A stretch of 64,000 nucleotides of DNA from Glandiceps talaboti (lineage: Eukaryota > Hemichordata > Enteropneusta > Spengelidae), in assembly GCF_964340395.1 (NCBI RefSeq), contig NC_135570.1, positions 1,124,001 to 1,188,000 of the forward strand. The letters are read 5' to 3'. Both the position numbers and the translations under genes were made by a program. Numbering within the stretch: position 1 is the stretch's first letter; the number at the start of each line of letters is the position of its first letter. Below, piece by piece: positions 50,524 through 62,442 of this stretch. Below the pieces are notes generated by a model. That model was not told the origin of the DNA, searched no databases, and saw only the letters and a program-made list of their open reading frames with translations.

Positions 50524-50854
50524 ATAGTGACCTTATGGATGAGGATTTGGTATTTATTTTGGATTTTTAATTTATCAAACAATTTTATGACTTGCTACTT
50601 GAAAAATCAATTTGAAACAACATATGCCGAGTAACTCAATCAGTTGTAAAAAAATTAATAAATGTGTGAAATGTTTGCTATTGTATGTATAATAACAAAG
50701 ATTTTACACATTTTTAAAAACTTTTTGCAATGTATTGAGTTACCAAACAGACTTTGTCAATGTTGTTGTTCGTGTTGATTTTTCAAGTAGGAAGCCATGA
50801 TAAAATTAAAAATCCAAAATAAATACCCAATCCTCATCCATATGACCACTTTAA
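50524..50854. mobile_element. Complete foldback MITE, second copy
   Basis: ATAGTGACCTTATGGATGAG at the left pairs with CTCATCCATATGACCACTTT at the right. The two arms fill the whole 330 bp, as in the 34018-34353 copy. Confidence 0.82.
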
Positions 50855-51250
50855 TTTAGTAAAGTACTATTTAGCTGTGTTGTGTTGACAATCCTCCTGA
50901 CTGGGTTAGTTGGATGATGACAGATCTAAAACATGACGATCTAAAACTGAGTTCAACTGTGGAAGGTTGCTTTTAGCCCTGGTATTGTAATTGCTTTCCC
51001 ATTTTTTTTTCATATTTGTGTATGATACTGAATCATTGTGATTAGCTGATCTACCTCTCTACTACAATGGTACAGGGTACTATGACTTGATGTCCATGTG
51101 TAAACAGTCATGAATGAGGAAGGAACCATATACTTGTTTGTCAACAAATGATAACGTTGTGGGATGCTAATGAAACTTAATCAGTGGATGTTCAACAAGA
51201 CAACCAACAGTTGCAGGGAGAAAAACTGGGGCTTAACTGTTAACAATAAT

Positions 51251-51700
51251 AACATGTTTGAAAAATGATCAGTACAATGAAAAAACTAAATTTGTATTCA
51301 GGGGAAGTCAAAAAGTGGTCTGTATATTCCAGAGTTATAATAATAAAATAAATATTGTACAAAGAAATACAATCCTGTCGTTATTTCATATCTCAGTCAC
51401 AATTTTGACAACCATTGCATTACTCTATTCCCATTTCCCTCTAGCTAAACAATAGTAAATGGCACAAGCTGAGTCTAAACGTTTTTTCACTGATGTGAAA
51501 ATATTTACAAAATACTTTGATGGAACTAATGTTTATGTTGATGCATACCTTCCATGGCATTGTTAGAACGGTTAGTTGCCTACTAGGGATTTCCATGATT
51601 TACTTTATACATACATATAATAAATTACGTCATCGGATCGTTTATATTAAAGTTATATCTTATACGAGGTTTGAGTTTAGTCAATTGCAAGTGATGGTTA
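51251..51700. repeat. Repeat A, left copy flanking the IVD-derived duplicate
   Basis: From AACATGTTTGAAAAATGATC to GTGATGGTTA this 450-bp block is nearly identical to 53172-53640. It ends exactly where IVD intron 10 sequence begins. Confidence 0.92.
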
Positions 51701-52556
51701 TGCACACTCTTGTTTCAAAATTATTTAAGGGGGTTTCATAATATCTTTGAGTCAATTGAAAATTATTTGAATTGAGCAACTTCACCATCAAAATGTTTTG
51801 CTGTTTCTTTGCAACCAAATTAAACTTATCAAGATTGTTTTAATATCATATTTTATACCTAAAATGAACTATTGTAATTGGTTATCATTATACCATATAA
51901 TTTTATGGAGGATTTTCAAAAGAAATTGTTTCCAGGGTACAAAATGTATGAGCTAAAAACTGTTGTTCTGTAAGTACATCAACTAGCTGCGAATGTGAAA
52001 TTCCAAGTACCGCCACCTGTGACATCTAAACTTTTAACATTTAAATTCTCAAATTATACATGATGTGTTGTTTGTCAAAGGTTTATTCTAACAGTTGGCA
52101 AATGCTGAAACAAACCGAAACACTTCCATGTAATTTTTCATAATGATAAAATAATTTTCAATGGTACGGCATGCAACAAACGTACATGTATATACTTTGA
52201 GAATTTTTGTCAGTATTAGTTTTCTGAATCAGGAAAGGGTATTAATAACACCAGATAGAACTCTTTTAGCTCTTATATTTCCTTTACACACCCTTGTATT
52301 TTAACTAGTATTGTTACTACCTTGACATATTAAAATATCATCAGAAAGCATTCTTGAATTTCAAAAATTTCTAAGGGTACCCCACACCGCTCCCTTGTAT
52401 TTTGATTAGAATTTTAACTAATATAGTAATATCATAACTACCTCAACATATTAAAATAGCATCAGAAAGCATTCTTTTAGTTCTTGAATTTCAACATTTC
52501 AGTTTCGGTGTGTGTGTGTGTGTGTGTGTTTGTGCGTGTGTGTGTGTGTGTGTGCG

Positions 52557-52608
<52 letters not shown>

Positions 52609-52635
52609 CACGCGCGTGTGTGTGCGTGCACGCGC

Positions 52636-52666
<31 letters not shown>

Positions 52667-53173
52667 TGTGTGTGTGCATGTGTGTGTGTGTGTACATGTA
52701 TGTATGTATTGTATGCATACACTTTAAGTATACTATAATATTGTGGCCACTCACTATGATGATCCTGAACAGCGCCTCCTAGTGGGCAAACTATGCAATC
52801 TTTTGTCTTTATAATGATTGGAAACTTACCCAAATAGGTCCAGCTGCTAGTACAAGTCTTTCCAGGTCCAACCCTCTCATCAATACATACACACCTTTGT
52901 CAACCTTACCAAGAACATTTTCAGCTACAATTCTGTGAAATAATGAAACAAAAATGCCATTAAAATCAAAACCTAAATTTCACTTTAAGAGAGGAATGGT
53001 GAACCAACCTGTTTCCCTTACAGTTAATGCAAGGCAAGATGGCGGACATGTACACCCGTCTGAGTGCATGTAGGTCCTATGTCTACAATGTAGCCAAGGC
53101 CTGTGATGATGGACACTTTACAGCTAAGGACTGTGCTGGTGTTATTCTTTATGCTGCAGAGAATGCTACGCAA
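51697..53173 (+). pseudogene. IVD: Segmental duplicate of IVD intron 10 plus truncated exon 11
   Basis: It copies source 45652-47129. The left join shares GTTATGCAC with the source and the right join shares CAA. The duplicate includes a second copy of the inverted exon 9 (52924-52830 on the minus strand, 95 nt, without the CTACTA expansion). It also includes acceptor CCCTTACAG and the first 150 nt of exon 11 (53024-53173), still without a stop. The exon is cut before its donor. About 170 bp of source intron just before exon 11 is absent. No other IVD exon follows, so the copy cannot make an enzyme. Confidence 0.94.
52508..52712. repeat. Long (GT)n microsatellite with GTGCACGCGC motifs
   Basis: About 200 bp of alternating purine-pyrimidine with two GTGCACGCGCGTGTG blocks lies inside the IVD duplicate. 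The corresponding source tract at about 46455-46480 is only some 30 bp, so the expansion is specific to this copy. Confidence 0.95.
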
Positions 53174-53700
53174 CATGTTTGAAAAATGATCAGTACAATG
53201 AAAAAAACTAAATTTGTATTATGGGGAAGTCAAAAAGTGGTCTGTATATTCCAGAGTTATGATAATAATAAAATAAATATTGTACAAAGAAATACAATCC
53301 TGTCGTTATTTCATACCCCCCAGTCACAATTTTAACAACCATCGTATTACTTAATTCCCATTTCTCTCTAGCTTAACAATAGTAAATGGCACAAGCTGAG
53401 TCTAAAAGTTTTTTCACTGATGTGAAAATATTTACAAAATATTTTGATGGAACTATAAATGTTTATGTCAATGCATACCTTCTATGGCATTGTTAGAACA
53501 GTTAGTTACGTACTGGGGATTTCCGTGATTTACTTTATACATACATATAATAAATTATGTCATCAGATCGTTTATAAGTTATATCATAATACCAAGTTTG
53601 AGTTTAGTCAATTGCAAGTGATGGTTGAGTATACACCAGTGAGTACCTGTTAATATGCAGAAAAAATTCACCTCAAAAACATATAAACTCAGCTTGTACC
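53172..53700. repeat. Repeat A, right copy
   Basis: It starts AACATGTTTGAAAAATGATC directly at the truncated exon 11 and continues beyond the point where the left copy stops (GTGATGGTTGAGTATACACC, AAACTCAGCTTGTACCCC). Confidence 0.92.
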
Positions 53701-54635
53701 CCTACAAAGTCATAATGTTTACAACCATTGCAATGCTTACAGTAATTCCCATTGTCCTTGTAGCTGAACAACAGTTTCCCAGTGGCACACCCGGCACACC
53801 CTTTGAACTACTAGGATTCTATGACCACTAATAAGACTTGGCAACACAGTGACAGTGACAGTGACACTGAAGTGTAGTACAACACATTGGATAAATGTAA
53901 TACAACATATTGGGATAATATCACAATTTTTATTCTCTGGAACTATGGCTGAAATGCACAAGGTTCTTGGGCATTTCAAACAATTTTTTCAAGTGGAGAA
54001 GAGAAGAGAGCATCCAAAGGTATGTCACTGGTATACTGGTGTGCAGATAGAAGCAAATGGGAATTAAAAACTGCAATGATTGTTCTGAATCTCAAACTCT
54101 TATACTCAATTGAAAATTGTTTACCTTGCACAAATATCATGCATCTCTTGTGTGTTACTTCTGATACATCTCATAGAATCATGGAATGATGTGTCCGTAC
54201 ATCGATGAGTCCTCTCTTACTGGTTCACGTAGTCCTGATAATCCCTTTGGGTTTTTTTCTTGCTGCATGGCATCTGTCAGACTGTCAAATGGATGATCCT
54301 AAGTAAATTAATAGATAATGGATATATTTATAGATGGTTGCATCAAAGACCAATTGGAGTTATTGAACTGAAGAACAGCACACATCAAGTATAGTATAGT
54401 ATAGTCTTTCTTTATTCCAATAACGGAACATACCTCCGTTTATCCCCGGAGGAGGGTTACATAAATACATAAGAACGAATAAAGGAGGTCACGTGAGCCA
54501 AAAGCACAAAACAGCTGAGAAATAAATATAATTTATATAAAAGACTACAATGCAAACAAAAAGGAGATCAAATACTGTCCCTGATCCTGAAACAATCTAT
54601 TATAAATTTTGCAGTCGTCACTACAATAGTTTTAT

Positions 54636-57600
54636 CTATATACTTGACATGATTACGATGAACTTAGTCTCGTCATCCTTATCCATAAAATCAGAGTAAA
54701 TAGTGGATATCGTTTGAAAGAAACTCTGCCTTTGTTGACTGTACCTAGAGCAACTTATCAAAAAATGAATTTCAGACTCCACTTCATTTGAGTCACACAC
54801 ACAGCATAATCTGTCTTCTACTGGTATATGCATATATCTACCCATTTTGATCATTAACTTATGACAGGAGCATCTAAACTTTGTGTAAAAATGTCGGAGT
54901 TGAAAACTTTTCAAAATAACAAGATATGGTTCAAAATAAATGTTGGGTTTAAATGTTCTATACGTCCTAAGTTTATTTCGTTGCGTTGGAAACTTGTTTT
55001 TTCCATTCACAAAAATATTCCCCTTTCAGAGATTGTACCCTTTCACTTATAAATTTTCCAATGCAAATGCTCAAAGGATTACTCCACAATGTTCCCTGGT
55101 CACAGGCATTGAAAATCACCCCCTTGATAGACCTTGCCCATTTTGATTTACCACTTTCGCGGAGGGTTATTACGTTGTTTAGTGCTTTATGAGAAAGTCT
55201 ATCAAATGGTAACTTCGATGTTCTGTGCCAAAAACGTATGATATCTAATTGTCGCCCAAGCTCTACTGGGTATCTTCCAAGTTCTGCTAGAATAGCTGCA
55301 TTTGTTGTGTGTTGTGGAACTCCAAGAATAAACTTTGCCCATTTGATTTGGATATTTTTGAGCAAATTAACATGTAAATTACCAAGTACAGCAGCTGTGT
55401 AATTTAATATTGGAAGTATTTTGGTGTCAAAAATCTTCATGTACAGTTTAGGTGATAATTCATTTCCCAGTGCCGCTCGGACCGAGAAAATAGTTTTTGA
55501 CGCTTTATCGGCCAGCTGTATAAAAGCAGCTTTAAAAGACCCGTTCTCTGTAAAAACTATACCTAAATATGTATATCTCGTTACTGTCTTTATACCTTGA
55601 CCATTGAAGACAAAGTCTGTCTGGTCATTTTCATTTGAGAACAAATCTCTGTTAAAAACAACAACCTGGGTTTTGACTACATTTACAAGTAAACGTCAAC
55701 TATTACAATAGTTTTCAAATCTTGAAAGCAATAATTCAAGACCCTGTCGTGATGTGGAAACAATTATGCTATCATCTGCATAAAGCAGGCATGATAAATT
55801 ATAATCACCTAAAGTAATACCTTGGAAAGGTGGCCTATTCAAACAGTCTTCGACATCGTTTAAGAAAAACGCAAACAAAATAGGGCTAAGTATGCCACCC
55901 TGTTGTACACCCACATCTGACTTAAAACTTGTTGACAGACCACCTGGTAACTTAACGGTGTACTTAACGGAGTTATAATGCTTATCAACACCTTCATAAA
56001 TTTCCCTTTAATTCCTGACTTTATCAGTTTCACAAAAAGTCCTGCACGATCAACGTAGTCGAAGGCTTTTTGAAAGTCAATAAAACAAACATACAATTTC
56101 TTTTTCTCAACTCTCATTTTCTCAATAAGTGTTTTCAAAATTAATATATTATCCACAGTAGAATGATACTTTCTAAAACCAGACTGATTGTCCTTCAAGA
56201 AATTTACATCACTATCCCAGTCTTTAATTCTCTCATTTAAGATAACGGTAAACAACTTTCCAAAACAGCTAAGCAGCGAAATGCCATGATAATTATTTGG
56301 CTCGTGAATACTTCCTTTTTTGTGAATCGGACAAATAATCCCCAAGGTCCAATCTTCAGGAAAGTGGCTGCAATCCAATAACAACTTTAGAATGCACTGT
56401 TTTAATACAGCATTTGATGCTTTTAACATTTCATTTAAAATGGCATCAGTGCCTGGCTGTTTTGAGTTTTTCAACACACTTAATGCTTTTTCAAACTCAA
56501 CATCTGTAATCTGTCTGTCAAGCAGATCATTATTGTGTGGTTCATGAGAAAGAAAATCAATCAGTTCTTTGTTTACTCCGGCATGAAAGTTTTCATCGAA
56601 ACAATTACTGACTGGTGGTTGTGCTAAATTTGTAAAGTATTCAAACCATTGATCACCTGTTATTTTTGATGAGATATGTTTGGGTTTCCCTGATCTTGTC
56701 TCTTGCATTTACTTCATCTTTGCCCAAAACTTATCAGTATTTCTATTTGTAGTGCATCAATTTTCTAGATCAGCTAGGGTCTTTAATTTTGCCATGTATT
56801 TTTTCTTCCTTTTCAATTTCCGATACGAATTCCTGGCATTCAGGTATTCTTGTTCTTTTAGTCTAGTTGGAGATCTGAATTTCTTGCAAACATGTTTAAA
56901 GCGATCTCTGGCAGACTTACATTCATTGTCGAACCAAGATTTACGATTTTGATTGACTTTTTTTCTCTTTTTTTCAAACCTAAGTTTGCTCGACAGACAA
57001 TTTTTAGCAGTGCCCTGCAGAAATGTTAAGAGACTTTCTGTAGCTAGTTCTACTCCCTGTACGTCTGGGTCATATGACGTGTTTAGGTATGCATGCATAA
57101 ATGTTGCAGACTTATTCAGATTTAGCTCATTTACAAAACTCTCTCTGCTATCTTCTTTCCAGCAAAATGCCAGGTGTTCTACATTGGAGTTAACTTGTGC
57201 AGAATTTACATTACAATGCTGAAAAGACATACAATATTCATTTGAACCACCAATAGTGAAAGACAATGGGACATGGTCAGAATGAATAGTTAAATCATGT
57301 GTAGTAAATTCACAAATTTCTGGCAATATAGTTTCAGATGCTAAAACATAATCAACTGTACTCATTCCTCTGAAGTTAGAATTTGTATCCTCTATTTCTC
57401 TCCTTGGCTGGTAACATGTGAAATTTCCATCCAAGTCATTCCCAAGCCTACCATTTGCGATTCTAAGCTTTGACTGTAAACATAATTCTATAAGTCATTC
57501 ACCAAATCTATTTACTTTCTTGTCCATATTCTTTCTAAGTACACTTGTTTCATCTACTTCATAGTAACTCGGAAGAGGTATGTGATTTGCACTATCTGAT

Positions 57601-58118
57601 ACAACAAAATCAGGCAATTCTCCTGTACGTGCATTTAAATCTCCACAAATAATAAAAATTTGCAACAAAACGCTCCAATAATTCAAATTGGTCTAGGTCT
57701 CTATTTCGATACATAGTTGAATTTTCCGGTGCTACATAAATCCCATATATATATATACATCCTGGATTAAACCACATTTTCCAGCTTTTAAGCACATCCA
57801 AATCATATCCTCAACATCATTTTCAATAATATCGATACACTTTACTAAACAATCTCTGATTAATACAAGCAAACCTCCTGATTCTCTCTTTGCTCTGGTA
57901 TGTTTTTGTTTACGAGAATTTATGTAATAAGTAAAACCAGGTATGTCTATATTGACCTGAGGGGTCATCCACGTCTCTGAAAGAAAGATCACATCATAAC
58001 CGTTAATTATTGTTAAAAAGTCTTCGTCTTCAAGTTTATCACCTCTTTCTCCCAGTCCATGAACATTACAGGAACAGAAATGTATACAATTTGTGTCTCT
58101 ATTCGCTCTAGTTATGTC
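54636..58118 (-). pseudogene. LINE ORF2 (endonuclease-reverse transcriptase), broken
   Basis: Endonuclease motifs occur in order: SETWMTPQ near 57965, CGDLNARTG near 57640 and SDHVPLSFTIGG near 57260. Frameshifts at the TATATA run near 57745 and near 57650, and a TGA near 57495, disrupt this domain. Two stops lie near 56705-56760. The RT domain has GIICPIHKKGS, FRKYHSTVDNI, FIDFQKAFD (about 56051-56085), GVQQGGILSP and YADD (55771-55782). There is a frameshift at about 55975 and a TGA at about 55695. The C-terminus has RLCCVCDSNEVESEIHFLIS then C (near 54750-54815), the CCHC motif common in these proteins. Confidence 0.88.
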
Positions 58119-58869
58119 CTATTCACCGCGAATCGACTCATTTATTTCTGTATTGAAGTGTCGCAGAGGTTCATATCGGTTTCCATCAATGAATAGTTTG
58201 TCAGCCACTAATACCGCACGTTTATTTTCTTCTCTGAACCGTTTCATCACCGGGATTAGTTTACGTCTCTTCTCTAGTGTTGGTTGACTGAAATCTTCTC
58301 TATTGGAGAAAGGTTTTCTCTATAATTTCCTACCTGCACGTCTAAGAGCTTCGCGATCTTTAAATCTTAGAAAACGGGCTATTATACCACGAGGTTTCCC
58401 TTTCCTTGTTGCTCTGGTACGATGGACCCGTTGGAACTCTATTTTCTGTTCATCAATTTCCAACTCACGTGAGATGAAGTTTCGTAGAACTAGCTCAGTA
58501 TCCTCTTTTTCTTCCTCCTGTATTCCAAAGAAACGCAAGTTTTCACGCCGCATGTAGTCGTCAAGTTCTGCGTAGCTGCACTAGCTCGTCTTCATTTCTC
58601 AGCACCTTTTCAGCCATTTCTTCGACTTGGTGATTGCAAAATTCAGTGCTAGTTTGCAGTTCTGTTACTTTTCTCTGCAGGGCCTTAAAATCCTGAGACA
58701 AACCAACATGCTGAGCTTCAATGACATCTAGTATTCTCAGCTTACTAAGAATTAGATCGACTTTCTCGTCAACAGTAGTGGCCTCATTTACATTTATACT
58801 GTTGTCACCTGGTCCACGTACCTGGGTGCCATTTTCTTTCTCGAGTGAGCACATTAATGTCATGTTCAA
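58119..58869 (-). pseudogene. LINE ORF1 (nucleic-acid-binding protein), broken
   Basis: An N-terminal part (58869-58561) reads EKVDLILSKLRILDVIEAQ and on, with heptad-like spacing suggesting a coiled coil. A frameshift near 58565-58570 leads into RRENLRFFGIQEEE through FLRFKDREALRRAG, which resembles the RRM of L1-type ORF1 proteins. A TAG at about 58320 interrupts before the C-terminal part (RRKLIPVMKRF... DKLFIDGNRYEPL). The frame ends at TAG 58121-58119, and ORF2 follows in the same frame without a gap. Confidence 0.8.
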
Positions 58870-58883
58870 ACACTATTTTATAA

Positions 58884-58980
58884 CACAAGTTAGGCCAAAA
58901 AAGAATTAATTTTGGTCAGCACGCATCACTTAGATACCCTGGCATTTTTTTCTTGTTTGTCCAGCCCATGTAATCTGCAG
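58884..58980 (+). repeat. Dispersed repeat shared with 26603-26705
   Basis: GGTCAGCACGCATCACTTAG through TTGTTTGTCCAGCCCATGTA matches the reverse complement of 26603-26705. It adjoins the LINE 5' end, so it is either older flanking DNA or part of the LINE 5' UTR. Confidence 0.65.
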
Positions 58981-58996
58981 GGGGGGGGGGGGGGGG
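58980..58996. repeat. G17 homopolymer
   Basis: Seventeen consecutive G follow CTGCA. It is the longest G run in the window and lies at the edge of the repeat above. Its length may be affected by sequencing error. Confidence 0.85.
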
Positions 58997-58999
58997 ACC

Positions 59000-59560
59000 G
59001 GACGACACAAAAATAATCCGAAGGAGAAAAAACTCACTACACGTTCTATAGCTAATTCTAAGAAAATTCGTCCGTCCGACACGAGCGGTCGGAAATGTAG
59101 GGAGTGCCAGTGTTGCATTTTCCCATAGCAGCGAAATGTAACTTACCCAAAGTAAATCGCTGTAGGTAAATATATCGCTGTGATGTCCGGATATGTCCAA
59201 ATAAAGGTACATGATATGGTAAGGTCGTAGGTAGTCGTACTCGTAGCATGGTCGACGTCAAGACGTACGTTCACTGCAGCTGGATCATTTCTGGCAAATT
59301 TACATCCTTGGTCGTCGTTGAGGGCGCCAGTCTGACACACATGACGTGTGAGGCATGCATGACAGGTGTCTGCCACAACAGTAGATTATACACTTGACCA
59401 CATAACTTCTAAATGTTTTGTTCCCGCAGGTAGCATATTTGGATCGTAGTTAAGATTTCTTATCTACTCCTGAACAAGTCCTGTGGTCATTCATCTGGAG
59501 TGTCATGGGGATGAAGGTGTCTCAGAACGTCACCTCCATGTTCAGCAATAACTAGCTGCA
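59000..59560. other. CpG- and GC-richer stretch of unknown role
   Basis: CG dinucleotides are denser here than in the flanking DNA (for example CGTCCGTCCGACACGAGCGG). A minus-strand frame from 59376 reads MADTCHACLTRHVCQTG and on to 59143. A plus-strand frame near 59508 reads MGMKVSQNVTSMFSNN and then a stop. Neither is recognised and neither has clear splice support. It could be a first exon or promoter of an unseen gene, or a relic of an older element. Confidence 0.3.
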
Positions 59561-59594
59561 ACCTTTGTTTTAAATTTGATAATTTAAAAAAAAA

Positions 59595-59790
59595 GGTTTT
59601 TGAGCCTTTTTTCTGTTCCGATGTTTAACTGGAAAACAAACACTACAATTCCTGCTGGGCAAATAGACGGATATGCATGGCAGATCTGACTCATAAAGTT
59701 GGGTAGTACGATTGTTCTGCTAAAATTACACCTTACCTACCCCAGTTAAACATTGGAGGGGGGAAAAAGCTCAAAAACAGAAAAAGCTAC
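59595..59790. mobile_element. Imperfect TIR element of about 195 bp
   Basis: GTTTTTGAGCCTTTTTTCTG plus CGATGTTTAACTGG on the left pairs with CCAGTTAAACATTGGAGG plus AAAAAGCTCAAAAAC on the right. Confidence 0.72.
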
Positions 59791-60499
59791 TCAAACTTAA
59801 AACAAATGCTAAAATTATTGCAGCTAAGCACTAACATATGCACTCTGAAAAGTTTCCCACTTCTGTCACAGAATGTCTGCAAACATAGACTGCCATCTGT
59901 TTTTCTGAAATCTGAAATTTTTGGGTAATGATGTTTGCAGTCAATTTGAATTTATAGACCTTATAAATGTGATAACATGAACCCTTCTCAATTTAAAATT
60001 AGCTACTGCTGTGGGCATGTGATGGTGATTACATACAAAACTGAGATAAGTATGGTCTCAAATAAATTTAGATAACATGAGTCATATTGTATTTTTTATG
60101 AATATTGTTATAGCTTTATTGTCTAATTACTATCATGATAATTCCCATTGCAAATTTTCTAATTACACTAAATATTCTTGCATGCATTGAAGTGATTATC
60201 ACTATGTTTCTTGAATCATTTTTCTTACAATTCCAGTACATACAGCAACAACCTGATAAAAAATCATTAATATTAAAGTTTCTCATCACTGCTAGCACCT
60301 GACATGTATGTGTAAATTTGATTATAATTTGATGAAGTCAATTTCTATTTATTCACTATTAGCATTACCTGTGTTTTTATTCTACAACTGTCCTGTGTAT
60401 TTTACATGTTTTTGTCTTGATTACCAACTGTAGAGGGCAGCAGACAACGACCAAAATGTGAGCATGCAACAAAAAGGAACATTTCAAGCAAAAGAGTAA

Positions 60500-60890
60500 T
60501 ACTAATGCCTAATAAGAAAAAAATTGTGTGGTTTTGATTACACTCAGTTTTAGAATAAGTGGTAGGTAGATTTTTTATTTTATTTTATTATTTGTATATT
60601 TGTAAGAGTCTAGTTCAGGTTGTTATGTTTTCCATTGTATTCCATATGGTCTCTGTGCTATTGGTTTCTTCTCATCAGATGTACTGCCATTACGGATTGG
60701 AAGAACAGTTTTATATTGTCTTTTTAAGCTGATGTCAGTTTCCGCATCCACTATTTCTGGTGAGACTTCACAATTTTCGTGATTTTAGTATTATTTTCTC
60801 AAATATGTAAAAAAAAGTTTAGGGTCGGCAGTGATAAACTAGGTGGGGTCAGGTAACCACACAACTTTTTTTTAGGCCTAACCACAATCC
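60500..60890. mobile_element. MITE, inverted relative to 44570-44905
   Basis: TTAGAATAAGTGGTAGGTAG, ATTTCTGGTGAGACTTCAC and AGGTGGGGTCAGGTAACCAC are the reverse-complement order of the intron 9 copy. GCCTAAT/GGCCTAA lies near both ends. Confidence 0.75.
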
Positions 60891-62129
60891 CTATGGACCG
60901 AGTGCTAAACATGAATAAATAGCCATCATTCGGATTTTAATCAGATTAGTGCATATCTCCGACTATTACTATGAAATGTTATACCATCCTAGAGCCAAGA
61001 TGGATACCTTGTTGTCATAACAACTAAAACATGGCTGACATGATTGCAATTATACTTGATCTGACTTATTACATATGGATTAGTTCATGTCCATTCAGCA
61101 ATCATGTGATGAATAAATAAATTCCAATATATCGATGAGACATCAGTAACTAAACTATTTTGTCTCACACTGCTAATTCTATATTGCTGTGAAATAAATA
61201 CAAATATTACATGGACAAACTACGTATTTACAAGTTTCAGTTTATGTAATAAATGAAGATATAATATTTCAGATATAGACAGAAGACAGACATTTTGTGT
61301 TCAATAAAATATATTACTATGGTAACAATTACAAGTACATGTCTGAAATTACAAATTGTTACCAGCACACAAGTACTTTGCATAGACACCACTAGAGTGT
61401 AAATTGCATACAGCAAAACTATTAACAATTTGACTGTATTTGTAAATTAGCTCACACTCAAATTTCAACCTGAAATATAAACTGTGAAAAAAGTAATTTT
61501 TAGCTTGCTTGCTTGTTACATGTATAACCAGAAATGAGACAAGATTCATGCAAAGACATCAAAGTCTAAACACCACAGGAGCTCTGATCTGTGTTTACTG
61601 TTAGAACACTGCATGTCATAACATTTAGTATGACTGTTACTGTTCAATTATAACTCCTACAGAATATAAACAAACTGATTTGAGAGGATTGGGTGAACCA
61701 ATATTGTATCAGTTGTATCAGAAAGTTGTATTGTATTTTTGTCTTTGCATGAAGTCAATTCCTTGGCTAAATTCATTCAAACAAACACACTGGTGATTGT
61801 TCACAGAGTATATCCTCAATTTTCTAATCAATTCATATTTTTAAAAAAGAGTCATGTTGAGTCAATTCATTAGAGCACCTGTACTTAATTCTATATTTCT
61901 CATCAGAGACCTTGAAAATGATGGGTCAGTCGGTTCAAAATAAAATAAAATGAAATATTTATATGTTCATATTTAAAACTATACTAACACTTTATTTGAA
62001 ATTGTTCCATCTTTCTAATTAGCTCAATTTTCTGTTTACTAATTCTTGATGGTACTGTGTACACTAAACTGACATCCATGTGTAAACAGTACAGATAAAT
62101 GTCTCATATCTTTCAATACTCCATTTTCT

Positions 62130-62442
62130 TGTTCCAAAATGCATTGCATGAGAGGGCGTCACCTATGTTGTTACGTTTAGTCTAGTTTTGTCTTTATTAG
62201 GTTTGAAATAAACATTTTCATTGTGAAATGATGGAAAGATGTGTTGAAGACTTAATTATGAGTGATTTCATAGAACAAAGACTAAACACATCAATGTGTG
62301 AGAATAATTTTACAGGTGAACCCTGGGTGCAGTCAGGTGACAACCACCCCTGAGTAGCATGTGCAAACCCCTCTGCACGTACACAATACACGGCCTACTA
62401 TGGAGAGACATGCAATGCATCTTTGAACCAGCAACAGGTTTA
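62130..62442. mobile_element. TIR element, short relative of 41391-42090
   Basis: TTGTTCCAAAATGCATTGCA plus TGAGAGGGCG at the left and GAGACATGCAATGCATCTTT plus GAACCAGCAACAGG at the right are inverted ends. The interior shares TTTACAGGTGAACCCTGGGT with the other copy in inverse. Confidence 0.75.

Larger units (their letters stand above)
49420..54388. other. Region downstream of IVD without an intact gene
   Basis: Apart from the foldback element, the IVD-derived duplicate and its flanking repeats, no host exon was recognised. The stretch 49600-50500 and the stretch 53700-54380 are unremarkable AT-rich DNA. Confidence 0.55.
54389..58869 (-). mobile_element. Near full-length but inactive LINE (non-LTR retrotransposon)
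   Basis: On the minus strand it runs from ORF1 (58869) through ORF2 to a 3' tail of ATACT-type short repeats (plus strand 54389-54405, AGTATAGTATAGTATAGTCT). It encodes an ORF1 with coiled-coil and RRM-like region, then apurinic-type endonuclease, reverse transcriptase and a C-terminal Cys/His motif. The microsatellite tail, the FIDFQKAFD and YADD motifs and the domain order fit the CR1/L2/Jockey group better than L1, but the clade is not certain. At least two stops and one frameshift in the RT half and further lesions in the endonuclease make it non-functional. The 5' end near 58870-58884 is where the repeat shared with 26603 begins. Confidence 0.9.

Noticed and set aside
53024-53173. Second functional IVD gene downstream
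   Set aside because: Only intron 10 and part of exon 11 are present. The exon is cut before its donor, and no exons 1-10 or 12 follow.
59143-59376. Minus-strand Cys-containing frame (MADTCHACLTRHVCQTG...) as a gene
   Set aside because: No recognisable family, no supported splice partner and no stop context. Kept only as an uncertain GC-richer stretch.
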